A stretch of DNA of 64,000 nucleotides from Allodiplogaster sudhausi (Eukaryota; Nematoda; Chromadorea; Rhabditida; Diplogasteridae): NCBI GenBank assembly GCA_945643635.1, contig CALZFC010000006.1:10399501-10463500 (forward strand), given 5' to 3'. The notes beneath the pieces are model-generated. The model made no database searches and had not been told where the DNA came from. It saw nothing but the letters and a program-made list of their open reading frames with translations. How positions within the stretch are numbered: the stretch's first letter is position 1; each line of letters opens with the position of its first letter. The translations under genes were made by a program, and so were the position numbers. Positions 37,259 through 49,160 of the stretch are shown here, piece by piece.

Positions 37259-37290
37259 TTCTCTTTCTTTCTCTCTCCTTATAATTCTCC
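37240..37290. repeat. (TC)n microsatellite
   Basis: Imperfect TC run about 37226-37278 upstream of the Clc-like copy 2 start, with a complementary GA run at 37527-37560. The rest of 37.1-38.15 kb shows no gene. Confidence 0.7.
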
Positions 37291-38156
37291 AACTCTCTCA
37301 CACTGCCCCCCCGTCTCGCTCCTTCCCTGAGCACTCCGCTCATCCAGCCGCTTGCTGTCCCGCGACCCCTTTACGGAAGGTTATAAATTCCCCGTTTGAG
37401 TCCTCTCCGGGCTCTCCAACATTTTCGGTCGCTTTGTGTTCATCTTTTTCGCACGCACCCTCTGTGTCTCTACGAATTTGTTGGATGCTTGCGTTGGGTT
37501 CGTGAGAATCAGAGGATAAAGGTAAGAGAGAGAGAGAGAGAGACAGAGAGATGGCGAGAGAGGACATGCGAGAAAGAGCATGGAAAGAAGGGCAGAGATA
37601 CATAGAATTGCGAGACGAGGAGAAATAGTGAGGAAGATGGTAATGGTCGTAATTGAGAGTGGCTCTGCTCCCGCAGCAGGAGAATCAGTGAGAAAGACCG
37701 AGCAAACACTCTCAATTCTGATTCCAGATATGACTCTGAGCTGAATTACCCATTTTCATGCATCGAATTCTCAGATCTTGAAATTTGCTTTATCAAAAAT
37801 TTTAAACAAAATTGTACGAAGGACTTCAAAATTGACCCGTGGCAGTCTCGTGATCAAACTATCTGAGCAATAAATATGCACAAATTCATGACATCCGATT
37901 GAGCATTGAATTAATTGTTCGGTAAATCAGTCACGTGAGAGAGGCAAGAACAAAGAATCATCGAATACTTACAGATATGAACTGCCATTTGAGAAAATGA
38001 AGATTACGTTGGCACAAATGCTTTGAAACGTTGAGACTTGCGCATATGAGACCAGTTGGAAACAAGCTACGAAAAAAAATAGAAAAGACCAGTGAATGAG
38101 CAACAAATGCAATGACTGATGAAGAGGGAAAAGTTCTGTGAATGATCCGCTTCTCC

Positions 38157-39368
38157 TCACCATCCCTGCTTGCGCGGCAGAGCGGGCAACGCGCGCATCG
38201 CAAAGTCGTGGTCGTGCGGGAAACGCAGCTCATCACTCGTCGCCATTCGGTAGTCGTCACGCTAGAAGGGGAGGCGCCGTTATGAAGTGCCCATCTTTAG
38301 AAATGAACAAATGTAAAAAGTAGATACACTGTTGAAGGTGTAATGCGATGAGGATGCTCCGTCGTTGTAAGGGTCAGCCTGGTACTGTCGAATCATCGAA
38401 GACCTATTGCTAGATGAGCCCGACCGTAGCGTCTGTTAATGCAAAGTTAAGCAGATTTTTACAGACGTAACTATTAAGTTTCAAATTTTGCGTTTTCCCG
38501 CTTTAACTGGCTATAAATGTATGTAATGCAAGCAAATGTATATCAGGAAGAGAAAGAAAAGTAACGTTTGCGAGATAGGCGAGTGCGAATCCGAGCGAAA
38601 GAAGAAAGCAAATGCCGGCGACGATGCCGAGATAGAAAGAGTATCCCACGTGCTTCTCAACAATTATTCGTTTTGTTTTCATATTTTAATGTAAATAATG
38701 ACGTGAAGTGATAGGAAATATGCAGGAAGAGACCTCATAGATGCCAGAGACGGAGACGTGGTAGAAGCGGTACTCGACCATATGAGCGAGCACGCTGAAC
38801 GCAAGCATGCAGCCGAGGCACACCACAGCTGTTCATAATGAATTATTATTAGAATTCAGCTTATTAATATTCACACTCATCTTTCTTTTTCAATTACCTT
38901 CCTGAATATTGCGACCATTTTTAGGCCAATAACAATCCTAATCTCAAATTTTCAATGAACACGTGAAATTTAAGTTTGAGGCTGACTGACTGGCAACAGC
39001 CATGCAGAAAGCGAAGGTGGCAGCCGCGCATTTCTCCACCGACGGATTCGAGCTGATGCAGAAGGAAAAGAGAGCAACCAGGCAGAGCACTTCAACTATC
39101 AACAGGATGTGCAGGAGAGTACGCTGCCATTCTGGAAATGGCCTTGGGTGAAAGAAGGCTAAGTTTATTAAAAGTATTGTAAACTATTCATTTAGTTCTT
39201 ATTTTTCACTTCATCTACTGTGATATCTTCTTTATTGATTTGCTTTTTGAGTTCGTGTTACATTTCAGCAAACTAATTATAAACAACTTGCAGGATCGTC
39301 TCCTCCTCTCCAATGTTTTCATTTCAGTCTTCGTCACTCTAGTTCTTTTTCCTTCGATTTCTGTCTCC

Positions 39369-39419
<51 letters not shown>

Positions 39420-42400
39420 TCTCTATCCCTCTCTTTCATTTCTCGACATTTCGTTGATTCATCATGCACATTCAACTTCAGTCCCGCTCAACCGCGAAAT
39501 CATGCGCTTTCTCCTCTCCTTTTTGTCGCTAATTACAATCGTTGCTGGAGCCGAGGTTCGTGAGCACGAAAGTTTTGTTAAGTGGAAAGCCTTTCGCACA
39601 TTAAAAGAATGGGTGAGGAATTTACTTGGCACATATTGAACATATGATGTATGTCCGTACAATAGAGATTATTAAAAACCATTCTCAAGTGTTGCAATGC
39701 GAATTTCTGTAAGCGGAAAGTGCTTCAACTACAGGACAGTTTCTACAAAGAAGAATGCATCGGAATTTTCGAGCGAGCTTCAGAAACTCTTAATCATGCG
39801 GGAAAAGTGTCTTTCGATGACTTTTCCGCTAGTTTGCTGGTAGGATAGTAATTTCATAATGAAAAGAAATATGTTTATAACATTTCGTTACAGAATTCGT
39901 AAAAAAAAATTTTTTTACTGTATTCATCATGACTAGAATGCGTGCAAGGCGGAGAAATCGAGTGCGCAAGAACGCGAAGATTGCATAATTCGCTTCCAAC
40001 CTTGGCGGCTGCGCCGACTTCACAAAAATATTCAGGTACAGCTGTTGTAAATTTAGTTTTACTCATTGTCAGTAATTTAAAAGAGTGTCGATTCTGTCGA
40101 GTTTTAGACAACCTTAGTAATACATATATTGATTCTATTTGCAGAATTATGAATATGACGCGATTCGCGAGAGAATCAAAATGAATCTTAGTGTCCGGGG
40201 ACCCGGCCAAAATCGACCAGCTTGGATTTTCTTCAAAAGTTCCTTATAGGGGTTTTCTGATATGAGGAATCGATTGGAAATGGGCAAAGGATCGGAAAAT
40301 GCCGTTTTCGTTTGCTATGACTGCTTGAAATAAGGGGTTCGCCACGCAGGGGGGCGAGTTGGATGCACGTCTGGGGTCATTGCGTCGCACTTTGTGTAGA
40401 TATATAAACGAAAATTTACATCTCAATAGCCAAGATATTGCTCTGAACAATAAAAAAATAAAAATTTGAAAATTTCTAACTCTAATGTATCTATAGACGT
40501 TGAAGTTTGAGAGAGTGTAGACAACTTATTTCTCATTTTACCAGAACCAATCCTACACAGTTGTATAGAGCATGAAAATAGCTTTCGAATCCACTATACG
40601 ATTTAGAAAAATTAGGAAGTCTTTGATGTTTGCTGCTCGATTATTCCGGTGCGGCAGTGCTAATCAGCCATTCAATATCATCTCCGCAAGTCCAAACATA
40701 TACCATAAGAAAGAGCGTGAAATTTGCTACAAGCTGAAATCCTTTCAATAAAGTTTCAAATCTACGATGTTTTGTTATCAGCCATAAAATTAGGGCCGGT
40801 AGTGCCACTAACATTCCGCCCAATAATTAATTTTTTTTTAAGGTTATTCGAATTAGAATATTCCAATTTTTTTCGGCGCCTTTTCTTGAATAATTGTTAC
40901 ATGCAGATGCCTTATTCGTTTGACTTCTAACAAAAATCGCTGAATTTGAATTCTATTGAAAGAGGTCAACGTATAGCAAATTTCACGCTCTTTCTTCGAG
41001 TTTATGTTTGGACGTGTGAAATGATTTTTAAGCACCTTTTTTAATCCGCGGACGTTCTGATTTGTACTGCCGCACCGGAATAATCGAGCAGGAAATATCA
41101 AAGACTTCCTAATTTTTCTAAATCATATAGTGGATTTGAAAGCTATTTTCATGCTCTATACAACTGTGTAGGTTTGGTTCTGGTAAAATGAGAAATAAGT
41201 TGTCTGCGCCCTCTCAAACTTCAACGTCTATAAATACTTTAAAGATGAAAATTTTCAAACTTTTACTTTTTGATTGTTTAGAGCAATATCTTGGCTATCG
41301 CGATGTAAAGTTTCGTTTATATCCACAAAGTGCGACGCAATGACCCCAGACGTGCATCCAACTCGCCCCCTGCGCGGCGAGCTCCATATTTCAATCCGTC
41401 ATAGCAAACGAAAACGGCATTTTCCGATCCTTAGACCACTTCCAATCGGTTCCTCATATCAGAAAACCCCTATAAGGAACTTTTGAAGAAAATCCAAGCT
41501 TGTCGATTTTGGCCGGGTCCCCGGCCATTTCGACAAATCGCGTCATATGATGAAAGAGACTTCTTTCCTAGAATGCGAACGGAGGGATTGACCCAGCACG
41601 AGACTGCGCGACATTGTCAAAGCTCTTGTATGGAAGGCCGAAGGAAAAGAAACAAGAAAAGATCCCCACCCCTTAAGAATTATAAAAGTCAATTCGCCCA
41701 CTTAAGTTATTATTTCAATGTATGCAATGGTCTTGTTTAAGCTCGAATTCCTCCTCGGCGTATTCCATAAATTTGAAAGCTTAAATCACTTTCGAATTAG
41801 TGTTCAATTTAATAAATACAGTGTTTAGAAATAAATACGAACTTCTAACAATAAGATTTACCTATTAACATTTCTTTAAATTAAAAAATGGAGGAAACGT
41901 GGCGATAACATACGATAGAACGCAGGAGTTCGGTAGCTGATTATCTCTGCGCTGGTGTAAAAGTCAAAGTCGTTCTCCGTGAAGGCGTACGTGCATGAGT
42001 ACATGCCGTTTGGCCTAAAAGGGGCTGATAATGAGAGAATGAGAGAGGAAATAGAGAATGAGGTAGACAGACAGAGAGAGAGAACGAGCATGAGTGCGGG
42101 AAATTGTAGTAAAGGTGTAGTTGGAAAGAGATTTTAAGAACAAAAATAAATGCAATAATGGTTAAAGAAGAGGCAGTTCAAACCTCGTCTGGCACGCCAT
42201 GAACAGTCCCGACTGCACCCATTGGCGGAGCTCGCGGGCGTACACCACCTGGCAATATCGCTAGTCTTATTCGTTTATATGTACATATCTATATGACAGT
42301 TGATCTGCTCTAATGTAAGTACAGACATACATACAGTACCGCTCAACGGCGAGGGGTCAATGCTGCGTCGGCTATAGCGGACGCGGCCAAATGGGCCAAG

Positions 42401-42944
42401 TGGAATATCTCGCTGCAGAGAGAGTTTTGAGGCAAATCACATATCAATATGGGATTCTGGAATTTTTCTTCATAAATTGCATTTAAAAAATCTTGAAAAT
42501 CGTTACAATTTTGTGAAACTTGTATTTGCATGACATACAGCCAAATTTGGTGAGTTCCCATATTCCCATATTCCAGGATCCCATATTGATATGCCCATTT
42601 GGCTGCGTCCGCTATAGCCGACGCAGCATTGACCCCTCGCCGTTGAGCGGTTCTGTACATATGCGTGTATGTACTTCATAAAAAAATTCTAAGCCAGAAA
42701 TTTTAAAGAGTGATAACATCTAAAAATAAATGTTGAAAAATGAAGCAGGAAGTGAGATTAGTGAAAGAATAATGAAAGGGGAAATTACACACATATTTGA
42801 TTTCTGCATGTACTATGTGTAGAATGAGACCTGCCAAGCGGGCGTGATGAGAGCGATGGCGAGAAGGAGGAAGCCGAGAAGGGCCAGAGCAAATGCAGGC
42901 GTGTGCAGCGACATCTTCGGCGAGTTCAGTGGGGGCAACGCCAT
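38157..42944 (-). CDS. Clc-like (claudin-fold) four-TM protein, copy 1
   Basis: Exons: 42944-42831, 42248-42184, 42014-41914, 39131-38991, then exons at about 38.83-38.74, 38.66-38.58 and 38.43-38.33 kb, and the last one ending at TGA 38157. TM1 is FALALLGFLLLAIALITPAW. Loop 1 is VQSGLFMACQTRPNGMYSCT with the claudin-type GLF-C-C pattern. TM2 is LLHILLIVEVLCLVALFSFC, TM3 VVCLGCMLAFSVLAHMVEYR and TM4 YSFYLGIVAGICFLLSLGFA. A Ser-rich cytosolic tail (SGSSSNRSSMIRQYQADPYN) ends RKQGW-stop. Family function as for copy 2; the two differ mainly in tails. Intron 41913-39132 (2.78 kb) holds a fold-back element and an opposite-strand gene; intron 1 holds a TA-flanked MITE. Confidence 0.85.
39378..39426. 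repeat. (TC)n microsatellite
   Basis: TC run about 80 bp upstream of the nested secreted-protein start codon; no coding role. Confidence 0.85.
39502..41676 (+). CDS. Nested small secreted protein of unknown family
   Basis: It lies wholly in an intron of the minus-strand Clc-like copy 1. Exon 1 (39502-39612) encodes MRFLLSFLSLITIVAGAEVR, a clear signal peptide. Exons 39735-39839 (DSFYKEECIGIFERASETLN), 39937-40035 (NACKAEKSSAQEREDCII) and 40145-about 40193 (NYEYDAIRERIKMNLS) follow. A final exon, 41572-41676, gives NANGGIDPARDCATLSKLLY and a Lys-rich end. Phases are consistent (all phase 0). Cysteines at the ends of exons suggest a disulphide-stabilised helical protein of ~140 aa. The last intron contains the 1.33-kb fold-back element. 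The final junction is inferred only from phase and splice motifs. Confidence 0.6.
40195..41524. mobile_element. 1.33-kb fold-back element
   Basis: The left end CCGGGGACCCGGCCAAAATC matches the reverse complement of the right end at 41505-41524. The arms (~600 bp each, about 40195-40800 and 40870-41524) stay complementary through GTTCCTTATAGGGGTTTTCT, GATCGGAAAATGCCGTTTTC, TTATTCCGGTGCGGCAGT and AAGAGCGTGAAATTTGCTA, with small indels. There is no transposase. It is inserted in an intron shared by a minus-strand gene and a nested plus-strand gene. The degree of divergence between arms suggests it is older than the 60-62.7 kb palindrome. Confidence 0.85.
42334..42655. mobile_element. 322-bp Tc1/mariner-type MITE
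   Basis: Ends are CAGTACCGCTCAACGGCGAG and an inverted copy (one mismatch, CAGAACC). The complementary ends extend about 75 bp through TGCGTCGGCTATAGCGGACG, and an inner CATATCAATATGGGAT pair continues the hairpin. TA dinucleotides at 42332-42333 and 42656-42657 fit the TA target duplication of the Tc1/mariner superfamily. It lies in intron 1 of Clc-like copy 1. The same ends bound the element at 51278-53764. Confidence 0.88.
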
Positions 42945-43224
42945 GCCTCTCGCTGTTGATTATCTTTTGCAACTGGTTCTCATTAGCTGGCAATTAAGCT
43001 GAAAACAGCCCGAAAGAAGACATGCAAAATATCGTAGTAAATAGTGCATTAAAAATATTTTGTATTTGTACCTTTGGCAACTTCGCCTACTTCTTGGTTC
43101 TGCACGGCTTCCGATTACAAGATCACAGTTTGGCAAACTTATTCTTTGTCTTCAAAGAAAAATAGTCATATCATAATCATTATTGAAACAAGAAAAACGG
43201 TGAGTAAAAAGATGGATTAAAAAA

Positions 43225-43359
43225 TTAGCAATATTTTTGAAGTCGCTGAGGAAGCAATCTCTGCTTATGGTTAGCACAGCAGCGAATTCCTGCGGGCATT
43301 GCACATGCTAGAGCGATTATAAAGAGAGAAAAAATGGGACGAGCCTGGGAAAGCAGCAT
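43225..43359 (-). CDS. Possible 44-aa secreted peptide
   Basis: ATG 43359 opens MLLSQARPIFSLFIIALACA followed by MPAGIRCCANHKQRLLPQRL and QKYC-stop: a signal-peptide-like segment and a short basic, Cys-containing region with dibasic-like sites. It is a single exon with no clear promoter. It lies upstream of Clc-like copy 1 on the same strand and may be only 5' flank. Confidence 0.22.
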   Translation of the reverse strand: MLLSQARPIFSLFIIALACAMPAGIRCCANHKQRLLPQRLQKYC

Positions 43360-44679
43360 AAAAGGGTGTTCCCATCGTACAAAGTACTGTGCGATAAAAA
43401 AGAGCGCAGAGTTTTCGGATGAATCCGTTTTGCCACTTGACTCGTTTGCTACCACTTATGGGGGGGGGGGGGCAAATGGCCCTTGGCCCTAGGGAGCCTT
43501 GGATAATCGGACGACGGTTTTTTTCCGTTCTTCATTCATCACATGCACAGACACTCCACAAATCGATCTATTTTTCGTTGCACATGCCGGGCTACCTGTG
43601 CAAGAGGTAGTAAGAAGGAAGGGGAGAGAGGAATGCAAAGACCGACGCGATTTCGTCTGCTCTCCTGGCAACCCGTGCTCTCTCGTCGTTTCTCTGCCTC
43701 TTTGCTGTCTCTCATCGTCTCGTGCTCTCTCGTACACGATGCACATGGCCTTGATCGAGCAGTACGATTGCGAGGAGATGAGATTGGCGAGGCAGAAAGA
43801 GAGATGCCACTGAGGAGTGCGAAACTGGCCGCAAAGGAGATCAGAGATGGGATAAAGGGATATGCAGGGATTTAGAGGGATTAGCTTAGTGTATGTAGAA
43901 TACTTTATGTACATACATACATGCATAGATAACTGGTCACACCTATTCGTTAAACATCAAATACTCTACTGATATTATCATTAAATAAGTATTATTAAAG
44001 GAATGTGCGTATTTAATGCTTAATATATCAATGTGTATATAGAAGTCTTTCTCGAAATTTAATAATTGCATTTACAGTGTACTTGGCATGGAAACTTATC
44101 TGACTACAAACACCGTGAAAGTTACAGATTTCCGCTATTCTTGTCAGCAATCGACTTCGACCCACTCATTCAGCCGACCTTGTGATTGTTTTCGCTGGTC
44201 ACACCAAGCCATATCTTTCTTATAATTTAAATTTTTTCAGACATCTCTGCGCCAGCCGCCCCCGCATTCTTGAGAAAAGAAGGATTCACTGTTCTGACCT
44301 GAGATGTATCTCTTATCACTTTCCAACACCAAAACTGTTTTGTTACTAATATACATAGCTGGAAAAGGTGAAAGATCGGAGAACCTAATGACTCTACACA
44401 AGTTTATTCGTAAGAAAAGCAAATTACACACAAAACTCTGATGTAAGAGGAGAAGTAAATGGAGCAATTGGGTAATCTAGAGAAGAGTAAGGCACTGAGG
44501 GAATAGCACGGTTTCATACATACATTAATTTTTGTCGCATGCATTAGTACTAAAATGTATGCGATCGAGAAAGTTGAACTTGTTTCAATAATTTAAACGA
44601 ATTCAAAAATTCATTAAATACACGTAGACAGGCGCTGCCCTGAGCTGGATCAGAAGTCCCTCGCAATCCATGGCATCTT

Positions 44680-45740
44680 CTACTTTCTGCCGTATTGCGG
44701 CCTGCCGTATCCGGTTGGTCTGACGTACGAGTTGTAAGAAGGACGGGGCGGGGGAGGGGGAGGAGGCGGGGGCGGGGGAGGCGGCTCGGGCTTCGGCTCC
44801 GAAACGGGCTCCGGCGCCGGTATCGGGGCCGGTTCCGGCTCCGGCTCGGGACGAGGTGGGGGAGGAGGGGGAGGCGGGGGAGGAGGCCTCGGGCGCACGT
44901 AGCTGTTGCCACCGCCGTAGCTCGGACGGCCGTAGTTGCTCACGATAGGGGGAGGAGGCTGGTATCCACCGCCGCCGCGTCCGTAGGAGCTCACGGGAGG
45001 CTGGTACCCGCCACCGCCGCTGGCATAGCTGCCACCTCCCACGGGGTAGTTGCCACCGCCGCCTCCGAAGCCTCCCTGAGGCCCTCCGAATCCACCTCCA
45101 CCTTGCCCACCGAATCCTCCCTGCTGTCCTCCAAATCCTCCCTGCTGTCCTCCGAATCCTCCCTGCTGCCCACCAAATCCTCCACCGCCGCCACCACTTA
45201 AAATTAGTTATGATTGTTTTCTTAAATTATAAAATAAGACCATCTTACACACAATTATCAGCACGATAGTTCGTTTTTTCTCTCTTTTATTTAAAGAAAG
45301 AAATCTTGCGGTGATATGTTACCCGAAGTTGTCGTAGTCCATTCCGCCGCCGCCACCTCCACCCAAGCCGCCTTCGGGGCCCCAGCTGCCGAAGGCCGCC
45401 TCATCACGTGGGAACTGGAAAAGAGAGAGCTTCTTGTATCATTAGTGTTGAAGAGAGAATGAGGATAAGAGAGTATGTGAGACTAAGAGAGAGAGTGAGA
45501 GAGAGAGAGAGAGAGAGAATAAAGAGAAAATAAACCAACTGAGCCACCACCAGTGCCGGGAGCCGCTCTGAAAGAAATGTATGTAGAATCCGATAACAAA
45601 TTATTTTAGCTAATTTTATAAAATAATGAATTTATTTATTTTTATGTGTGTCTGTATGTATGTAGGAAGGACGTGACAACTGACGCTAAAGTCAGAGCGA
45701 ACACCGCGGCGAGTGAAGCTATCGATAATTTTGAAATCAT
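44680..45740 (-). CDS. Secreted Gly/Pro-rich structural protein
   Basis: Exon 1 (45740-45673) is a signal peptide, MISKLSIASLAAVFALTLAS. Exon 2 (45567-45540) is AAPGTGGGS and exon 3 (45414-45323) FPRDEAAFGSWGPEGGLGGG...DNFG. Exon 4 (45196-44680) starts with GGFGGQQ repeats, then GGGGYQPP/YGR segments, two poly-Pro blocks separated by an EPEPEPAP segment, and ends RPTGYGRPQYGRK. Phases match throughout. Repeated Gly with Gln or Tyr and poly-Pro is typical of extracellular cuticle or adhesive proteins. No enzymatic domain is seen and I assign no specific function. A GA microsatellite lies in intron 2 (~45489-45520). Confidence 0.8.
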
Positions 45741-46192
45741 CCTTTCAAGTCGACGACAACAGATCACTGCTGTTCTGTGAAACAAATGATATACATATGT
45801 ATGTATGTATCGTCATTCAAATCGTGAGATGCAATCGCGGAACATTTCATAAAAGTTCAGAAGAATTCATAAAAGTAGGCACAGCTTTCTATTCTTTTAC
45901 AATCGCAGATTCCAAAAAGGGGAACAGCAAAATAATGCAGCCGATCTGAACAGTGCACTTCCATATCATGAAACCTTTCTCCCATCTTCTCCACCCGTTT
46001 TCTCTGCTTCTCTCTATTCCCATCACTCTCTCTTCTCTCTGATTATCTTCTCGTCCTAAATGTAGGAGCGGATAGGAGTTCGCCCTATAAGAGCGCAGTA
46101 CCTTGGCTGGCTAACTCACAGCTCTTTTTCCGTTATCACAGTGTGTATCAAACACTTTGACGAATGCCACTCTCTCCCTTTCTCTCTCTATC

Positions 46193-46228
<36 letters not shown>

Positions 46229-47406
46229 GCTCTTTCTCTGCTTCCTTCCTCCTTTGATATAACTTCTCACATTATCCGCGTAAAATTCGGAACCTCCTTT
46301 CTCTTTTCCGCTGCTCGGTCACGGCTGCCAAGGTTTCCAGTTGATTTCCTCCATCAGCTCACCTATCACTTTCAGTTTTACTTCTCACAAAGCGACTGCA
46401 CTGATGATTTAGAAGTGAACAGCACATTCATCCTCCCATTTCTATTTTCGATGTTCTCTGTCCAGTGTCTCTAACTCTCCGTTTGTCGTCCGTCTGCTCC
46501 TTCTCATTGGTTCTCCTTCTTTCCACTGAAAGAGAAAAGACACGTCATCAGTTCATCAGCTCTTGCTTCGTCTCTTCAAATTCATGCATGCTGCTTATTC
46601 ACAAGCTGCTTCGTTGATCTGTGCAAGTTCAACTGTTCTGAGTCATCACAACCAATCATCTGCTTCTTTTAATGAAGATGTTCATTTTCTTCATTTCCCA
46701 TGTAACTCTTTCCATTTCTCTCTCATTTAACCTCTCTGTCTCTCTGTCTCCCTGTCTCTCTCTCTCTCTCTCTCGTCCAAAAAGGATCTCAATCAGCAGA
46801 ATAAAGAAGCTTTATAGCATCTGTCTACTTTAAATATTAACAAAATTAACGGAACATAACATTTACAGTAACTCTTTTTAAATAGTCATAAGACTATTGT
46901 CTGAACTACTGTAAATTGTTAATCAGTGAATTACTCTCTCCTGCCTTCACAGCATGCAAAATGTTCATATGAAGAAGTGCACTGGAAACTAAATTTGCTC
47001 ATCTTCATCACGATGAGAATTTATAATAAAGATGATCATCGAAATCATCATTTCGTGGGACATTTCTTTATTTCAGCACGGCAATCGAGACACAGAGGAA
47101 GAAGTGAAGAAAGTAGAAGAAACTGCGATCATTGGTAAATACGAATTAGAGATGGAGCCTAAGGGTAAGAGAGTGTGTGACAAAGAAAGACAGAGAGGAG
47201 CGAGAGGTCGAGCTACTTTTGGAAGGCGCAAATGCTGAGAGATCTCCTTAAAATGTTTACAAATTGGGTGAATTGGAGAACAAGCTCAATCACACTTCGC
47301 AACAAAGGGCGGAATGCATCAATTGAGAAGATAGAATTTGCTCCATTTATCACTCTTCCCTCCGTCACGCCCTTATGTATAGATAAAATAACTCGCATAG
47401 ATCTCA
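45741..47406. other. Intergenic region with TC repeats
   Basis: It holds (TC)n blocks near 46.19-46.23 kb and 46.74-46.77 kb. A short open segment at 47.03-47.24 kb (DTEEEVKKVEETAIIGKYEL) has no supported gene structure around it. Confidence 0.4.
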
Positions 47407-47413
47407 TATAAAA
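47407..47413 (+). promoter_or_regulatory. TATA box of small secreted peptide gene
   Basis: TATAAAA, 33 bp upstream of ATG 47446; the start site would be only a few nt before the ATG, so the 5'UTR is very short. Confidence 0.6.
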
Positions 47414-47445
47414 GCGGTTGACTCCGATTAGCTTTGAACTGCGCA

Positions 47446-47708
47446 ATGTTTCGTTTCATCCTCACTCTTTTTCTCTTCGCTGCACTCGCTGCCTTCGTTT
47501 CTCCAGGTGCAAAGATTTTACTTTTTTTTCCTTTTTTAAAATTTCACTTTAAATTTCTTAGTATATGTGCTCCTTCAAAGTGTGTGATGAAATGCAATTT
47601 CTTCTAAAATACCTTTAAAAAAATTTTATGTGTGACGACTTGACTTGAGCCCGTCTCCGCGCGCCTCCTCCACCTCCACCAGTCCTGGAACCGCCACTCG
47701 AGAATTAG
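47446..47708 (+). CDS. 39-aa secreted Pro-rich peptide precursor
   Basis: Exon 1 (47446-47506) encodes MFRFILTLFLFAALAAFVSP, a textbook signal peptide. GT-AG intron 47507-47649 (acceptor TTGACTTGAG) joins in phase 1 to exon 2 (47650-47708), giving ARLRAPPPPPPVLEPPLEN and TAG. The mature peptide would be about 19 residues, basic at the start, with a Pro run. The TATA box and splice sites support a real gene. No family is recognised; a secreted antimicrobial or signalling peptide is a guess. Confidence 0.6.
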
Positions 47709-48178
47709 TTACAACGACAGTAGATCCAGAACGGCCCTATTTATCATCTCACAATCAACTCTTTTCAGTGACGAGAAATCGATGACTATATTATACATTT
47801 ATTTGTATACATATCTTTGCGGCCACCATGTTTTGTTTAATTGAAGCAATTTTTGGACTACCTGTGTGATAAAACAATGGAGGTCGATTAGTCCTCAGAA
47901 CACAATAATAATGAAAGAGATAAAGTGATATATATATATATGTACATATATATACTCTTTCTTTATTTTGTTCTCTCCTTCTGCTTTTTCTTCTCAATCT
48001 TGCTCGCTCTATCTGTCAGTTGCGAGTATTACTTTGATTCATAGTACATAGAAATGAATCTATGCATTACTCGTGATTTCCAAACTATTTCTGGTTGACA
48101 ATAGCATCGCTTTATGCACAATAACTTTGGAACACAATTAACATCTGAAATTGATTGTGTCTCCAACGTTGACGCATC

Positions 48179-48856
48179 TCATGAGATTGGAATGTTTATT
48201 CCGGCAATCTTGCAGAATTCCATCTGAAATGTGTGAGTTCTACTATAAATCAAACTAAAATGTGTAATATGGTGATGTTGAAACTGTAAAAATGAACCTA
48301 AATTACTTAAAATTTTATTCAAGTATAAAATAAAAGTTTTTTAAGAGTAAATAGGTAGATCGGAACCTGGAATGCATTTAACTCAGCCTTCACAGCCGCC
48401 GGGAGCGACGCCTTCATGGCGTCAGCCTAAAATTCTTCCTCCTCGTCACACTTTTATCTATATAGATTAATTCTAACATACATATGTATAGAGAGATAGA
48501 AATACATGTTTTTCTTTTGTTTTTTTTTTATAAATAGAGAGATTCATGAGATCAAAAAAATATGCCTCTTTCTTCTTTTCCAGCGCGCTCTTCCCATCTT
48601 CCGTCATTGACATTGCCTGAATCTGTAATAGCGCCACATACATATTTTTGGTCTAAAATCTACTTTTCATTTGTAAGGATTGAAATGAAAAGAAGAGTTC
48701 TGGCCTTGAGACTGGCGTCGCATGCCTCTGGCGACAGCTTCGCCATGATCTCCTCGAACTTCTCGCGATGCTCGACCATCGCCGCCTTGCCCTTCTCCAT
48801 GCACTCCTTCGCCTGCTCCTCCGTCATCTCCACTGCCATCTCAAACGTCTTTGCTT
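48179..48856 (-). CDS. Small helical protein, incomplete model
   Basis: Three exon-like segments: about 48856-48690 (KTFEMAVEMTEEQAKECMEK, then EKFEEIMAKLSPEACDASLK), 48426-48367 (ADAMKASLPAAVKAELNAFQ) and 48223-48179 (MEFCKIAGINIPIS, TGA). Segments two and three join cleanly in phase 0. The donor of the first is unresolved: the visible GT gives the wrong phase. The start exon is not found; a short piece at ~48975 (LEH) may precede it. Charged, Ala/Lys/Glu-rich helices and a size near 100-150 aa recall secreted helical nematode proteins, but no family is assigned. Confidence 0.4.
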
Positions 48857-49077
48857 TTCTAAGTCTGCACTTTTTTATCGAGTGAAATTTGCAGATGTTT
48901 CATGAAGAGTAAAAGTTTTATTCTAAACAAAATAAATAAATTAAATACATTAGAAGATTGCATCTCTACCGTGCTCAAGCTGATAAAAAAAAAGAATAAA
49001 TATGAGGCAAGACTGCTTATAGCGTTGTGACTCGCTTCAAATTGAGCTTTCCAAGACTTTGTATGATATCGAGTAGG

Positions 49078-49160
49078 GAAGAGAGAGAGAGAGAGTGAGA
49101 GAGAAATGGAGTGAGATAGAAAGAAGAGAGATAGGGAGGGAAAGAGAGAAAGAGAGGATG
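49078..49160. repeat. GA-rich low-complexity tract
   Basis: Imperfect (GA)n; the surrounding 48.9-49.9 kb shows no supported gene. Confidence 0.7.

Noticed and set aside
43499..43926. Overlapping ORFs of 104-145 codons on both strands
   Set aside because: No domains, low-complexity Arg/Ser content and no splice-consistent partners; treated as flank of the Clc-like gene.
44695..45201. 168-codon plus-strand ORF opposite the Gly/Pro-rich gene
   Set aside because: Shadow of the GC-rich minus-strand exon; the minus frame has signal peptide, exons and repeats.
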